Below, in pieces: positions 45,908-55,220 of a DNA stretch of 64,000 bases (position 1 is the stretch's first letter; the number at the start of each line of letters is the position of its first letter). Source of the DNA: Flavobacterium shii (GTDB taxonomy: Bacteria; Bacteroidota; Bacteroidia; Flavobacteriales; Flavobacteriaceae); the NCBI RefSeq assembly GCF_025847235.1, contig NZ_JAOZEW010000025.1:1-64000 (forward strand), read 5' to 3'. Made by a program: the position numbers and the translations under genes. The notes under the pieces are model-generated. The model worked only from the letters and a program-made list of their open reading frames with translations. It was not told the origin of the DNA and did not search any database.

Positions 45908-47839
45908 TTATTTGCTAATGTATAATTCTAGTTTAGCAATACTCCAATTTTTATAAAGCGAAGTATTTTCTTTTTGTTTGTATTTATATAATGCTTCTTC
46001 TATATTTTGAAAACTTTCGGCGTAAACATAATACGACTGACTGTTTACATTATAGAAAAAACTGGCATTAAAATCACCCGAATCTATAAGCTTCATGATA
46101 AATTGATCCCTCGGCGCTGGGTCTGTAAATATACCTAAAACCAAGTAATATCCATTAGGAACTGCTTTTAGGTTATCAAAAACTTCAATTTTAACATCCT
46201 CATCATTATAAAGAGGATCTTCCTTTATTTTTTTCTTTATTTCTTCTAATGATAACGCTGCGATTGGAGTTTCAGTATTTGATTGATTTTTAAGCACATT
46301 ATCCTGATATCTCTTTAATTTTACCAAGGCTACTTTATCATCAAATGCTCTGGCTTCCGATCCATAAAAGGAAGCTTTACTAATATGTCTTTTTACCTCT
46401 ATCTTTTTCTGAGTATCCAAAGAGTCAATTTTAGCAATCAGCTTTTGATTTTGAGCATCATTTTTCTCCTGATCAATCTTGTAATATTTGATTTTTTCTA
46501 AAGAAAGACTTTGCAAAAGCGTTTCTCCCGTTTTATTCTTAGTGTTTTCACGAACCTTTTTTTTGTACTCCAGATTTTCTTCTACAGCAATTCGCTCCAC
46601 TTTATTCATTAAACCAGCATAGGATTTTCTATTCTCTGCCAATTCTTTTTTAAGCTGAGACGATAGTTCGTTGGTTTTAGCAATACTTTCATACGATTGT
46701 TTTTCTAATCGTTTAGACTCTTTCATATTCAGGATATCCATCTTTTTCAATTCAGATAAATCATCGGTCATAGTAACGACTAATGAATCTAATTTGGACA
46801 TTAAAACTTCCTGAACATTTTTATTCGCTTCCAAAACCAATCTTAGTTTTTCTACCGAACCTCCTTTTGAACCATCTATTCCTTTAAGATCAACATTAAG
46901 ATCGTTGATTTTAATAACTTTTTGATTCATCTCTTTCTGAACCACCAATCTATCTTTTAAATCTTCCAATTCGATTGTTTTGGCTTTCGTTTTCTCAACC
47001 ACAACTTGCTTTTCTGCCAAGGCAAGCATTAATTCTTCATTTTCGTTGGTTGGTGTAATTTCCTTTGTATTAATCGCCAATTTATTTCCTTCGATTAATC
47101 CATTAACGATTTCTGGGTTTTGAGCTTCAAGCTGATCAATTGTAATTCCGTATTTTTTAGCAATCGAATATTTCGTCTCCTTTGGTGCAACAACATGAAA
47201 AATAGTTTCACCATTTATAACACGAACGCGACCATCGAGGGTTTTTCTTTTATTCGGAATTGCAATTGTTTGTCCGATTTGTAGACCATTTAATAAGGTT
47301 TCTTTATTTAAGGTTTCCAAATCCTGTACAGAGACATTATATTGTCTGGCAATACTAAATAAAGATTCTTTGGCCAAAACCTGATGCGTTACTTTAGATG
47401 AAGTAACAGTATTTACAGTCGCAGTTGTTACTTTGGTTTTACTGGCAGCATCTTGCGGAATAACAAGTTCCTGTCCAATTTTTAATCCGTCTGTCAAGAT
47501 CGAAGCATTAACATTTTGAATAGCTTCAACACTCACATTATATTGTTTAGATAATCCAAACAATGTTTCTTTGGCAGCAACTGTGTGTGTAATTTGATTC
47601 TTTTCATTTTCCTTAACGGAAGGAGAATGTACGGGAATCCTAATAATTTGGTTATCCTTTAATCCGGTTTGCGATTCGGGATTTAATTTGTAGATCTCAT
47701 CTAAGGAAACTTTATATTTCTGGGCAATGAAATAAGCAGTTTCACCTTTTCCGATCTTGTGTTCTATAATAGACTCTTGTCCGAACGTCTTGTTAAATAC
47801 TAGTAGGAATACAAATAAAAGCGTTAAAAAGTCTCTCAT
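45908..47839 (-). CDS. LysM protein with coiled coil and SPOR-like C-terminus
   Basis: The 643-residue protein has a signal peptide (VFLLVFNKTFGQ) and four LysM modules in residues 20-255, each starting with a pattern like KIGKGETAYFIAQKYKVS. A long charged coiled-coil region spans about 265-530. A C-terminal domain of about 90 residues (VPNGYYLVLGIFTDPAPRDQF to SQSYYVYAESF) resembles SPOR domains, which bind denuded peptidoglycan at division sites. It is probably a periplasmic, cell-wall-bound protein. It lies between guaA and the second LysM gene on the same strand (gaps 61 and 66 bp). Confidence 0.9.
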   Translation of the reverse strand: MRDFLTLLFVFLLVFNKTFGQESIIEHKIGKGETAYFIAQKYKVSLDEIYKLNPESQTGLKDNQIIRIPVHSPSVKENEKNQITHTVAAKETLFGLSKQYNVSVEAIQNVNASILTDGLKIGQELVIPQDAASKTKVTTATVNTVTSSKVTHQVLAKESLFSIARQYNVSVQDLETLNKETLLNGLQIGQTIAIPNKRKTLDGRVRVINGETIFHVVAPKETKYSIAKKYGITIDQLEAQNPEIVNGLIEGNKLAINTKEITPTNENEELMLALAEKQVVVEKTKAKTIELEDLKDRLVVQKEMNQKVIKINDLNVDLKGIDGSKGGSVEKLRLVLEANKNVQEVLMSKLDSLVVTMTDDLSELKKMDILNMKESKRLEKQSYESIAKTNELSSQLKKELAENRKSYAGLMNKVERIAVEENLEYKKKVRENTKNKTGETLLQSLSLEKIKYYKIDQEKNDAQNQKLIAKIDSLDTQKKIEVKRHISKASFYGSEARAFDDKVALVKLKRYQDNVLKNQSNTETPIAALSLEEIKKKIKEDPLYNDEDVKIEVFDNLKAVPNGYYLVLGIFTDPAPRDQFIMKLIDSGDFNASFFYNVNSQSYYVYAESFQNIEEALYKYKQKENTSLYKNWSIAKLELYISK

Positions 47840-47858
47840 ATATAGTTGTTTTAAACAA

Positions 47859-47886
47859 TTAAGTCGTTACAAATGTAACGACTTAA
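47859..47886 (-). terminator. Intercistronic hairpin after guaA
   Basis: TTAAGTCGTTACA (47859-47871) and TGTAACGACTTAA (47874-47886) form a perfect inverted repeat with almost no loop. There is only a weak T run on the minus strand, so it may attenuate rather than stop transcription into the LysM genes. Confidence 0.65.
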
Positions 47887-47900
47887 ATATATAAAAATTA

Positions 47901-49430
47901 TTATTCCCACTCAATAGTTGCGGGTGGTTTTGAACTGATATCGTAAACGACTCTATTCACTCCTTTTACTTTATTGATGATGTCGTTAGAGACTTTCATC
48001 AAGAAATCGTAAGGTAAATGTACCCAGTCGGCAGTCATACCATCGGTAGATTCTACAGCTCTAAGCGCTACTACTTTTTCGTAAGTACGCTCATCGCCCA
48101 TTACACCAACACTATTTACAGGAAGTAAGATTGCTCCTGCTTGCCAAACTTTATCATACAATCCCCAAGATCTTAATCCGTCGATAAATACTGCATCAAC
48201 ATCTTGTAAAATTTGTACTTTCTCTGGAGTAATATCTCCAAGGATTCTTATTGATAATCCAGGTCCCGGGAAAGGATGTCTTCCTAATAACTCTGGATCT
48301 ATTCCTAAAGTAGCACCTACTCTACGTACTTCATCTTTAAACAACATACGAAGTGGCTCTACAATTTTCAATTTCATATAATCTGGTAATCCACCTACAT
48401 TATGGTGCGATTTAATAGTTGCCGAAGGTCCTTTTACAGAAACCGATTCGATAACATCAGGATAAATTGTTCCTTGTGCCAACCATTTTACATCTTCGAT
48501 AAGATGTGATTCATCATCAAAAACTTCGATAAATACACGACCAATAGTTTTACGTTTGGTTTCTGGGTCACTAATTCCTGCTAATTCAGACAAGAAACGA
48601 TCTCCAGCATCTACTCCTTTTACGTTTAATCCCATTCCTTTGTATTGATCTAATACATTTTGGAATTCGTTTTTACGAAGTAAACCGTTATTTACAAATA
48701 TACAGTATAAGTTTTTACCAATAGCTTGGTGTAATAATACAGCTGCTACAGTCGAATCTACACCTCCGGATAATCCTAAAACTACTTTATCATTACCTAG
48801 TTTCTCTTTTAATTCTCCCACCATTTCTTCAACAAAAGCGTTTGGTGTAAAATTTTGAGGAACCTCAGCAATTTTTACTAAAAAGTTCTCCAACATTTTT
48901 GATCCATCTGTAGAATGGAAAACCTCTGGGTGATATTGAATACCATAAGTAGTTTCACCTTCTATTTTATAAGCAGCAAATTCTACATCGTGAGTACTGG
49001 CAAGTTTTACCCCATTTGTAGGCAAAGCTTTGATACTATCACTATGGCTCATCCAAACTTGGCTGTTTTCAGAAACCCCTTCAAAGAAAACTTCGTCCTC
49101 TTTAATATAAGTTAAATTGGCTCTACCATATTCTCTGGTATCAGAAGCGGCTACTTTTCCTCCGCTAAAATGAGCTAGATATTGTGCTCCGTAACAAACT
49201 GCCAATACTGGAAGTTTCCCACGGATTTGAGATAAATCAGGATGTGGTGCATCTTCTGCGCGAACAGAGAATGGACTTCCTCCTAAAATTACAGCTTTAT
49301 AACTTGATAAATCACTCGGAAAATGATTGTAAGGGAAGATTTCGCAGAATATATTTAATTCGCGAACTCTACGCGCAATAAGCTGTGTATATTGCGATCC
49401 GAAATCTAAAATAAGTACGTTGTGTTGCAT
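47901..49430 (-). CDS. guaA: GMP synthase (glutamine-hydrolysing)
   Basis: GuaA turns XMP into GMP with ATP and glutamine. From ATG 49430 the protein is 509 residues; a frame from TTG 49436 would add only two. The N-terminal class I amidotransferase domain has its nucleophile Cys79 in VLAVCYGAQYLAH and the His-Glu pair in YGIQYHPEVFHS. The ATP pyrophosphatase domain has the P-loop LGLSGGVDSTVAA, and the C-terminal dimer domain ends PPATIEWE, as usual. A consensus -7 element lies only 3 bp upstream of the ATG. Confidence 0.98.
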   Translation of the reverse strand: MQHNVLILDFGSQYTQLIARRVRELNIFCEIFPYNHFPSDLSSYKAVILGGSPFSVRAEDAPHPDLSQIRGKLPVLAVCYGAQYLAHFSGGKVAASDTREYGRANLTYIKEDEVFFEGVSENSQVWMSHSDSIKALPTNGVKLASTHDVEFAAYKIEGETTYGIQYHPEVFHSTDGSKMLENFLVKIAEVPQNFTPNAFVEEMVGELKEKLGNDKVVLGLSGGVDSTVAAVLLHQAIGKNLYCIFVNNGLLRKNEFQNVLDQYKGMGLNVKGVDAGDRFLSELAGISDPETKRKTIGRVFIEVFDDESHLIEDVKWLAQGTIYPDVIESVSVKGPSATIKSHHNVGGLPDYMKLKIVEPLRMLFKDEVRRVGATLGIDPELLGRHPFPGPGLSIRILGDITPEKVQILQDVDAVFIDGLRSWGLYDKVWQAGAILLPVNSVGVMGDERTYEKVVALRAVESTDGMTADWVHLPYDFLMKVSNDIINKVKGVNRVVYDISSKPPATIEWE

Positions 49431-49433
49431 GCG

Positions 49434-49441
49434 CAAAAATA
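49434..49441 (-). promoter_or_regulatory. Putative -7 element immediately upstream of guaA
   Basis: On the minus strand this reads TATTTTTG, a full match to TAnnTTTG, followed by GCG and the ATG. If it is the promoter, guaA mRNA would have no leader. No clear TTG is seen at the -33 distance. Confidence 0.4.
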
Positions 49442-49489
49442 CTTTTTATATTCCGAATTGAAAAATTGATTTTTGATTTTTTTTCCGCT

Positions 49490-49591
49490 TAAAGGTTCTA
49501 AGGGACTAAGATTCTAAGAGACAAAGAATTTAACTCCAAAAAAAAATAAAAAACCTTAGTACCTTAGCACCTTTAAAACTTAGCACCTTCA
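49490..49591. repeat. Micro-repeat cluster of CTTAG/TTCTAAG words
   Basis: AAAGGTTCTAAGGGACTAAG and ATTCTAAGAG on one side face AACCTTAGTACCTTAGCACC and AACTTAGCACCTT on the other. The two halves are roughly inverted. The related cluster at 50137-50258 lies on the other side of the small lipoprotein gene. Confidence 0.6.
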
Positions 49592-49608
49592 AAAAAAAAA
49601 CATATTCT

Positions 49609-50136
49609 ATGAAATCGAAATTAATTGCCCTTTCACTTTTTTTATTTTTATTTTTAAGCTCATGTAATGCTGTCGATAACTTATTGACTTTTACAATCTC
49701 TAATGGAACTTCTATTAAAATAAAAAGTACTTTACCTATCAATTTACCATCAGAAATTAGTACGCCTGATGTAACTACAAATTCTTCAGCTGAATTTGAA
49801 AATAACAAAACCAAAGCCAGTTTGGTAAAAGATGTAAAAATAAAATCACTTAAATTAACAATTTCCGACCCAGCAAATAAAAACTTTACGTTTTTAAAAT
49901 CGATTCATTTATATATCTCAACAACAGATTCTGACGAGATAGAACTAGCTTCTCAGGATAATATTAATGCAGCAACAAATGTGATCGATTTAGTTTGTAC
50001 CGATGCAAGATTAGATCAATACATTAAAGCCGATAAATATAAAATAAGAACAAAAGTTACCTTGAAAGAAACACTTACACAAGATGTAACAATTAATGCA
50101 GACATGAAGTTTAGAGTGACTGCGGATCCATTTTAG
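49609..50136 (+). CDS. Small lipoprotein of unknown function
   Basis: The 175-residue product has a lipobox ending in a Cys at about residue 19 (LFLFLSSC). The rest is a Thr/Asn/Lys-rich beta-type sequence with no motif I recognise (for example KIKSLKLTISDPANKNFTFL). It probably resides on the outer membrane. It stands alone between two related micro-repeat clusters. I cannot assign a function. Confidence 0.8.
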   Translation: MKSKLIALSLFLFLFLSSCNAVDNLLTFTISNGTSIKIKSTLPINLPSEISTPDVTTNSSAEFENNKTKASLVKDVKIKSLKLTISDPANKNFTFLKSIHLYISTTDSDEIELASQDNINAATNVIDLVCTDARLDQYIKADKYKIRTKVTLKETLTQDVTINADMKFRVTADPF

Positions 50137-50684
50137 AAGAAAGGTTCAAAGTTACAAAGCAATAAAGGTTCAAAGGTTTAAAAGTTTAGTAGCTTTATTC
50201 CTTTGAACCTTTTTTAAGCCTTAGAACTTTAGTACCTTTTTTTAAACCTTAAAAAAGCCAAAAGCTCCTTCTTTTTTATTAAATTTATAGGACTAAATTA
50301 AATTAACAATACTTCACTCCTAACTAAAAAATAGTTTATGATGATTCTTAAATTAATTACTCCTGAATTCCCCCATCATTCAATAGTACTTCGAACCCTG
50401 TTTTTTTTAGCTCAAAAAAATAATATTTTAATTGAAGCTGAATATATAAATCTGTCTTTATACAAGACATAACTATATAGATTTTAAAACAGGCTATTAA
50501 ATAGCATATACCCTATTTATACAATCTGTATTAGCATTAAAAACTCATTATAAAGTGTGTGATAAACTCTTTTTATTATCCTAACCAAATCCATTTATAA
50601 AACTATAATCATCTAAAAATCAAAACAAGCATAATCAGAACCAATATTATACCATTAAAATTATTAATTCTAAAAATATAATCC
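50137..50684. repeat. Micro-repeats and otherwise empty stretch upstream of poxB
   Basis: Positions 50137-50258 hold AAAGGTTCAAAG-type words (AAAGGTTCAAAGTTACAAAG, AAAGGTTCAAAGGTTT) followed by the opposite orientation (CCTTTGAACCTTTTTT, CCTTAGAACTTTAGTACC), able to form a long hairpin. This hairpin could terminate the lipoprotein transcript. From 50260 to 50684 I see no gene and no full-match promoter. Confidence 0.6.
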
Positions 50685-52421
50685 ATGAGTAAGATAGTTG
50701 CAGAACAATTAGTAGAAATGTTGGTAGAAGCTGGAGTAAAACGAGTATATGCAGTTACTGGTGATAGTTTAAATCATTTTAATGATGCAATACGCAGAAA
50801 TGGAAAAATAAAATGGATCCATGTACGTCATGAAGAAGTCGGCGCTTATGCTGCTGCTGCCGAAGCCGAGCTAGATGGCTTTGCTGTTTGTGCCGGAAGT
50901 TGTGGCCCCGGACATGTTCATTTAATCAATGGCTTGTATGATGCACACCGCTCGCACGTTCCCTTATTGGCTATAGCCTCCACAATTAATACGAATGAAA
51001 TGGGAATGGATTATTTCCAGGAAACAAATACAGTTAAGCTTTTTGATGATTGTAGTTGTTATAACCAAATGATTATGACTGCCGAGCAAGCACCTCGAAT
51101 TATACAAACTGCAATACAACATGCTTTAGGCAAAAAAGGTGTTGCCGTTATCGGATTACCTGGTGATGTTTCTAAATTAAAAGCAGTTGAAAGTATTATA
51201 TCAACCCAATTTTTCCATTGCAATCCTGTTATCCGCCCTTCTGATCTGGAATTACAGCTATTAGCAAAAGCCATAAATGAGAGCTCAAAAATAACTTTAT
51301 TTTGCGGAATCGGATCTGAGAAAGCGCATGATCAGGTAGTACAATTATCCCAACATATTAAAGCTCCTGTAGGATATTCTTTCCGTGGTAAAATGAGTAT
51401 TCAACCCAATAATCCTAACGAAATAGGCATGACAGGTTTGCTCGGACAACCTTCTGCTTATCACAGCATGCATGAATCACATCTTGTACTATTATTAGGA
51501 ACCGATTTTCCTTATGATAAATTCATGCCTACCGATAATAAAATCATACAAGTAGATACAAGCTCCGAGCGTTTAGGAAGACGAGCCAATCTCTATATGG
51601 GATTATGTGGTGATGTAGCCGACACTATAAAGGCTTTGCTACCATTACTTGAAGCCAAAACAGACGATAGTTTTTTACAGGCACAACTAAAATTCTACAG
51701 TAGTGTAAAAGAAAACATGAATATCTATATTAACGATAACGGAGGCGAAGACACAATCCAGCCAGAATATCTCGCTCATGTTATTGATAGATTAGCAAAT
51801 AAAGATGCCATTTTTACAGTAGATACCGGAATGACTTGTGTTTGGGGAGCCCGTTTTATTAAAGGTACTGGAGAACGAAAAATGCTGGGCTCTTTTAATC
51901 ACGGATCAATGGCAAATGCAATGCCTATGGCCATAGGAGCAGCGCTGTCGCATCCCGAAAAACAGGTTATTGCAATGTGTGGTGATGGAGGTTTATCAAT
52001 GTTGTTAGGAGATTTGGCTACAATTCACCAATACAACATCCCTATAAAAATTATTGTATTTAATAACCGTGCATTAGGCATGGTAAAACTTGAAATGGAA
52101 GTTGATGGCCTACCCGATAATGAAACCAATATGGTAAATCCAGACTTTGGGTTAATTGCTCAGGCAATGGGGTTTATGGGGATAAACGTTCACAAACCCG
52201 AAGAAGTTCCCGAAGCACTAGGAAAAGCCTTCCTACATAATGGTCCTGTTTTACTCAATGTCTTTACCAATCCAAATGCCCTGGCAATGCCCCCAAAAGT
52301 AGAGTGGGAACAAGTTATAGGCATGACTAAATCAATGACCAAATTAATGCTCGGCGGCAAAATGGAAGAAGTTTTCGATACAATTAAGTTCAATTATAAG
52401 CATCTAAAAGAAGGTATATAA
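50685..52421 (+). CDS. poxB: Pyruvate dehydrogenase (quinone) / pyruvate oxidase-type ThDP enzyme
   Basis: The 578-residue protein follows E. coli PoxB along its whole length: GVKRVYAVTGDSLNHFND, RHEEVGAYAAAAEAEL with the catalytic Glu, GSCGPGHVHLINGLYDAH, and the ThDP-Mg motif GDGGLSMLLGD ending in NN about 27 residues later. PoxB oxidises pyruvate to acetate and CO2 and passes electrons to the quinone pool. The C-terminal tail, which binds the membrane in E. coli PoxB, is present but different in sequence. It starts a same-strand group with an MFS carrier (114 bp gap) and a beta-helix protein, and the carrier substrate may be linked to the enzyme. Confidence 0.93.
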   Translation: MSKIVAEQLVEMLVEAGVKRVYAVTGDSLNHFNDAIRRNGKIKWIHVRHEEVGAYAAAAEAELDGFAVCAGSCGPGHVHLINGLYDAHRSHVPLLAIASTINTNEMGMDYFQETNTVKLFDDCSCYNQMIMTAEQAPRIIQTAIQHALGKKGVAVIGLPGDVSKLKAVESIISTQFFHCNPVIRPSDLELQLLAKAINESSKITLFCGIGSEKAHDQVVQLSQHIKAPVGYSFRGKMSIQPNNPNEIGMTGLLGQPSAYHSMHESHLVLLLGTDFPYDKFMPTDNKIIQVDTSSERLGRRANLYMGLCGDVADTIKALLPLLEAKTDDSFLQAQLKFYSSVKENMNIYINDNGGEDTIQPEYLAHVIDRLANKDAIFTVDTGMTCVWGARFIKGTGERKMLGSFNHGSMANAMPMAIGAALSHPEKQVIAMCGDGGLSMLLGDLATIHQYNIPIKIIVFNNRALGMVKLEMEVDGLPDNETNMVNPDFGLIAQAMGFMGINVHKPEEVPEALGKAFLHNGPVLLNVFTNPNALAMPPKVEWEQVIGMTKSMTKLMLGGKMEEVFDTIKFNYKHLKEGI

Positions 52422-52535
52422 ACCTACTTGTCTGAACACAAGTTCAAAAAACAAACACGAATTTCACAAACTAAATAAACCATTAAGATTTGTGACCAAA
52501 CGGTAAATCATCTACCTTAATTAAAAAACAACCTG

Positions 52536-53789
52536 ATGAATGTAAATAATAATAAATCGTATACCAAATATTATGTCATTGCATGGGTATTTGGTTTAGT
52601 TTTCTATTTTTTAGATTATGTAATACGTTCCGCTCCCGCAGTAATGATTCCAGAGCTTTCTCATAGTTTTTCTGTAAGTGAAATTCAATTAGTAGCTATT
52701 ATTGGAACCTATTATTACACCTATTCTACCTGTAGTTTAATTGCCGGAATTGCTCTGGATAAGTTTGGAGCCAAATACTCCTTATTTGCAGGAGCCTTAA
52801 TTTTAGGAATTGGCTGCTTGTTATTTATGATTTCCAGTCAGTTTACCGGAATAACAGGGCGGCTATTTCAAGGTGCTGGATGTGCCTTTGCATTTCCTGG
52901 TTGCGTGTATCTCGCCAGTAAAGGATTTTCGGCAAAATCACTCGCAACTGCAATTGGGTTTACTCAATGTTTAGGAATGCTGGGAGGATCAGCAGGACAG
53001 TTCATTGTAGGCCCGTTTATTGAAAAAGGAATGAGCAATACTGTCTTTTGGTTATGGAGTGGAGTTTTTACAATTATAGTTGCCTTTGCCCTTTGGTTTG
53101 TAACTCCGGCAAACAAAGTCGAGAAAAAAGAAGAAATCAATAATAAGAAACAAAGCTTACTAAGTCCTTATAAAATTGTTTTTAGCAATCCACAATCATG
53201 GTTATGCGGTATTGTTTCAGGATTATTATTCGCTCCTACCACAATATTTGCGATGACATGGGCAGTTGCTTTTTTTCAAAAAGATCGCGCTTTGGACTTT
53301 CATACAGCAACGATTGCAAGCGCAATGGTTGCTTTTGGTTGGGTATTTGGTTGTCCTTTATTGGGATATATTACAGACAAAATAAGAAGACGAAAACCGG
53401 TTTTAATCTTTGGTGCTTTGCTGATGATTCTAAGCTTAGTTCAGTTATTATATTTTCCCAATGTTCTCCCTGCTAAATTTAGCATGTTTCTATTAGGTGT
53501 CGCATCTGGAGCTGCCATGATCCCTTATTCTATAATCAAAGAAGCCAATCCCGATAATGTAAAAGGAAGCGCTACGGGAGCTATAAATTTTATAACTTTT
53601 GGAGTAACTACTATTTTAAGTCCCATATTCAGTCACTTATTTGGACAAACACTTCAAGATACTACCAACAAAGCAATCCATTTTCAACAAGCGGGTTCAT
53701 TTTGGATTATCGGAATCGCTATAGCCATCTTAGTTAGTTTTCTATTAAAAGAAACAGGTCAGGGAAAAGTAATTGCATTAAATAAATAA
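52536..53789 (+). CDS. MFS transporter
   Basis: The 417-residue protein has about twelve membrane segments. It has MFS loop features: GIALDKFGAKYSLFAGA between helices 2 and 3, GRLFQGAGCAFAFPG in helix 4, and YITDKIRRRKPVLIFG in the second half. It resembles organic-anion or drug-type MFS carriers, but I cannot name the substrate. It lies 114 bp after poxB and only 4 bp before the beta-helix gene, so it is almost surely co-transcribed with the latter. A carboxylate related to PoxB metabolism is one possible cargo; this is inference. Confidence 0.9.
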   Translation: MNVNNNKSYTKYYVIAWVFGLVFYFLDYVIRSAPAVMIPELSHSFSVSEIQLVAIIGTYYYTYSTCSLIAGIALDKFGAKYSLFAGALILGIGCLLFMISSQFTGITGRLFQGAGCAFAFPGCVYLASKGFSAKSLATAIGFTQCLGMLGGSAGQFIVGPFIEKGMSNTVFWLWSGVFTIIVAFALWFVTPANKVEKKEEINNKKQSLLSPYKIVFSNPQSWLCGIVSGLLFAPTTIFAMTWAVAFFQKDRALDFHTATIASAMVAFGWVFGCPLLGYITDKIRRRKPVLIFGALLMILSLVQLLYFPNVLPAKFSMFLLGVASGAAMIPYSIIKEANPDNVKGSATGAINFITFGVTTILSPIFSHLFGQTLQDTTNKAIHFQQAGSFWIIGIAIAILVSFLLKETGQGKVIALNK

Positions 53790-53793
53790 AGCT

Positions 53794-55197
53794 ATGAAAA
53801 CAAAAATCAATTCATTAACCGATTTGATGACTGCATTAAATAATAATGTACCTACAAATTTAGAAATACAAACCTCTATACTTTGCCCGTATTCAATCGT
53901 GTTACCTGTAGGTTTTAGTATAACTGGAACCAACAAAGAAACTGCTATCATCAGCTTCAATAATAGTGACGGAATTGGATTGACTGCCAATAACGAAATT
54001 ACCAACCTTACGATTCAAGCGAACCCTAATAATCGGGCAATTTACACCTTAAGCAATCATGAAGATTTGGGAGTTTTGTCTTTACAAAATCTAACCATCA
54101 CGGGACAAGTACAAATATTAACAAGAGCCGGTACAAATAAAACTAAACTCATTGCCGATACTATTGACATTGTAGCTTGTGATGCTCGCCGATACTCCGA
54201 ACAACCTCAAAAATATGGTGTAAATGTCTATCAGGGTGCTTTTACGGTTTATAACTTTAATAGTGCTCAGGATAGTGTAATAAATGCTACTTTAACCAAC
54301 ATTAGCTTAGGAAGAAAAGGCGCTCCGGTTATTGGTTCAGGTCTGTTTATATGCGGGTTTGGCGACAATGGAGGTTGGGTAATTGCAGATACAATTACAA
54401 CAGGAAATATCTATTCTAACGGAATGCTCCCTTATGGACAACCAGATATGATTACTGCTGCTGTCTTTATTGTAAACGGTGTAAAAGTAAAAAACATCAC
54501 ACATAAAGGAGAAACAACTACCTACGGAGTAAATGACATGGTACTAGATACATGGGGAGAAGTTAAAAAATGGATTGCCGAAAAACCTATCACATCCTAT
54601 GGCCCAAGTGGTATTGGTTTTGTGAATTTTGGCATAGTAAATGAATTTGAAGCCAAAGACAAAATAGAAACTTTTGGTTTAGGCGCCAGAGGTTTTAATC
54701 AATATGACGGTACTATTACAAAAGCTACATTTCACTCTATAATCACTCACGGCAATGGTTCTATCGGAATGCAGTTTAGTAAAGCCGTAGGCAATATTGA
54801 AGTAAAAAACGGAATTGTAACCAATGGCTCCGAAGGGCAATCTCTTGTAAAAGGAGTACTTATCAAACTTCCTGCAGACGGTATCAGTGTTAAACCAGGA
54901 GGCGAGATTAAACAATTAACCGTTTCCGGCAGTATTACTACTTATGGAAATGATGTTCACTCTTACAATGTCGAAGGCGGAATTGTACATGAATTTCATG
55001 TTAAAGGAGATATAATCGCCAATGGTAAAGATTCAATAGCTGTAACCGTTAGCAATAAAGGAGAAACTCCTTTGGCAAACATTTCTGCCATTTCAAAAAA
55101 AGGTATCGCAGTTCAAATTTCAAATGGAAAAGTAACCAATCGCAACGGACTTGTTGCCACAGGTGAGAAAGGAAACATTATAGAAGATAAAAAATGA
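53794..55197 (+). CDS. Predicted beta-helix protein without a signal peptide
   Basis: The 467-residue protein is made almost wholly of short beta-strand turns of about 20-25 residues, such as LTNISLGRKGAPVIG and ITTYGNDVHSYNVEGG, with Gly, Asn and Thr at turns. This suggests a right-handed parallel beta-helix. Unusually for such folds, the N-terminus (MKTKINSLTDLMTALNNN) is not a signal peptide, so a cytosolic location is expected. I know no characterised homolog. It is tightly coupled to the MFS gene (4-bp gap). A beta-helix enzyme of the polysaccharide-lyase or epimerase type, or a scaffold, are open options. Confidence 0.85.
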   Translation: MKTKINSLTDLMTALNNNVPTNLEIQTSILCPYSIVLPVGFSITGTNKETAIISFNNSDGIGLTANNEITNLTIQANPNNRAIYTLSNHEDLGVLSLQNLTITGQVQILTRAGTNKTKLIADTIDIVACDARRYSEQPQKYGVNVYQGAFTVYNFNSAQDSVINATLTNISLGRKGAPVIGSGLFICGFGDNGGWVIADTITTGNIYSNGMLPYGQPDMITAAVFIVNGVKVKNITHKGETTTYGVNDMVLDTWGEVKKWIAEKPITSYGPSGIGFVNFGIVNEFEAKDKIETFGLGARGFNQYDGTITKATFHSIITHGNGSIGMQFSKAVGNIEVKNGIVTNGSEGQSLVKGVLIKLPADGISVKPGGEIKQLTVSGSITTYGNDVHSYNVEGGIVHEFHVKGDIIANGKDSIAVTVSNKGETPLANISAISKKGIAVQISNGKVTNRNGLVATGEKGNIIEDKK

Positions 55198-55220
55198 CCA
55201 ACTGTTGGTCATTTTTTATC
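55186..55220. terminator. Bidirectional terminator overlapping a stop codon
   Basis: GATAAAAAATGACCAA (55186-55201) and TTGGTCATTTTTTATC (55205-55220) pair perfectly over 16 bp with the loop CTG. The stem includes the last codons and TGA stop of the beta-helix gene and ends right beside the stop codon of the convergent gene. Confidence 0.88.
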
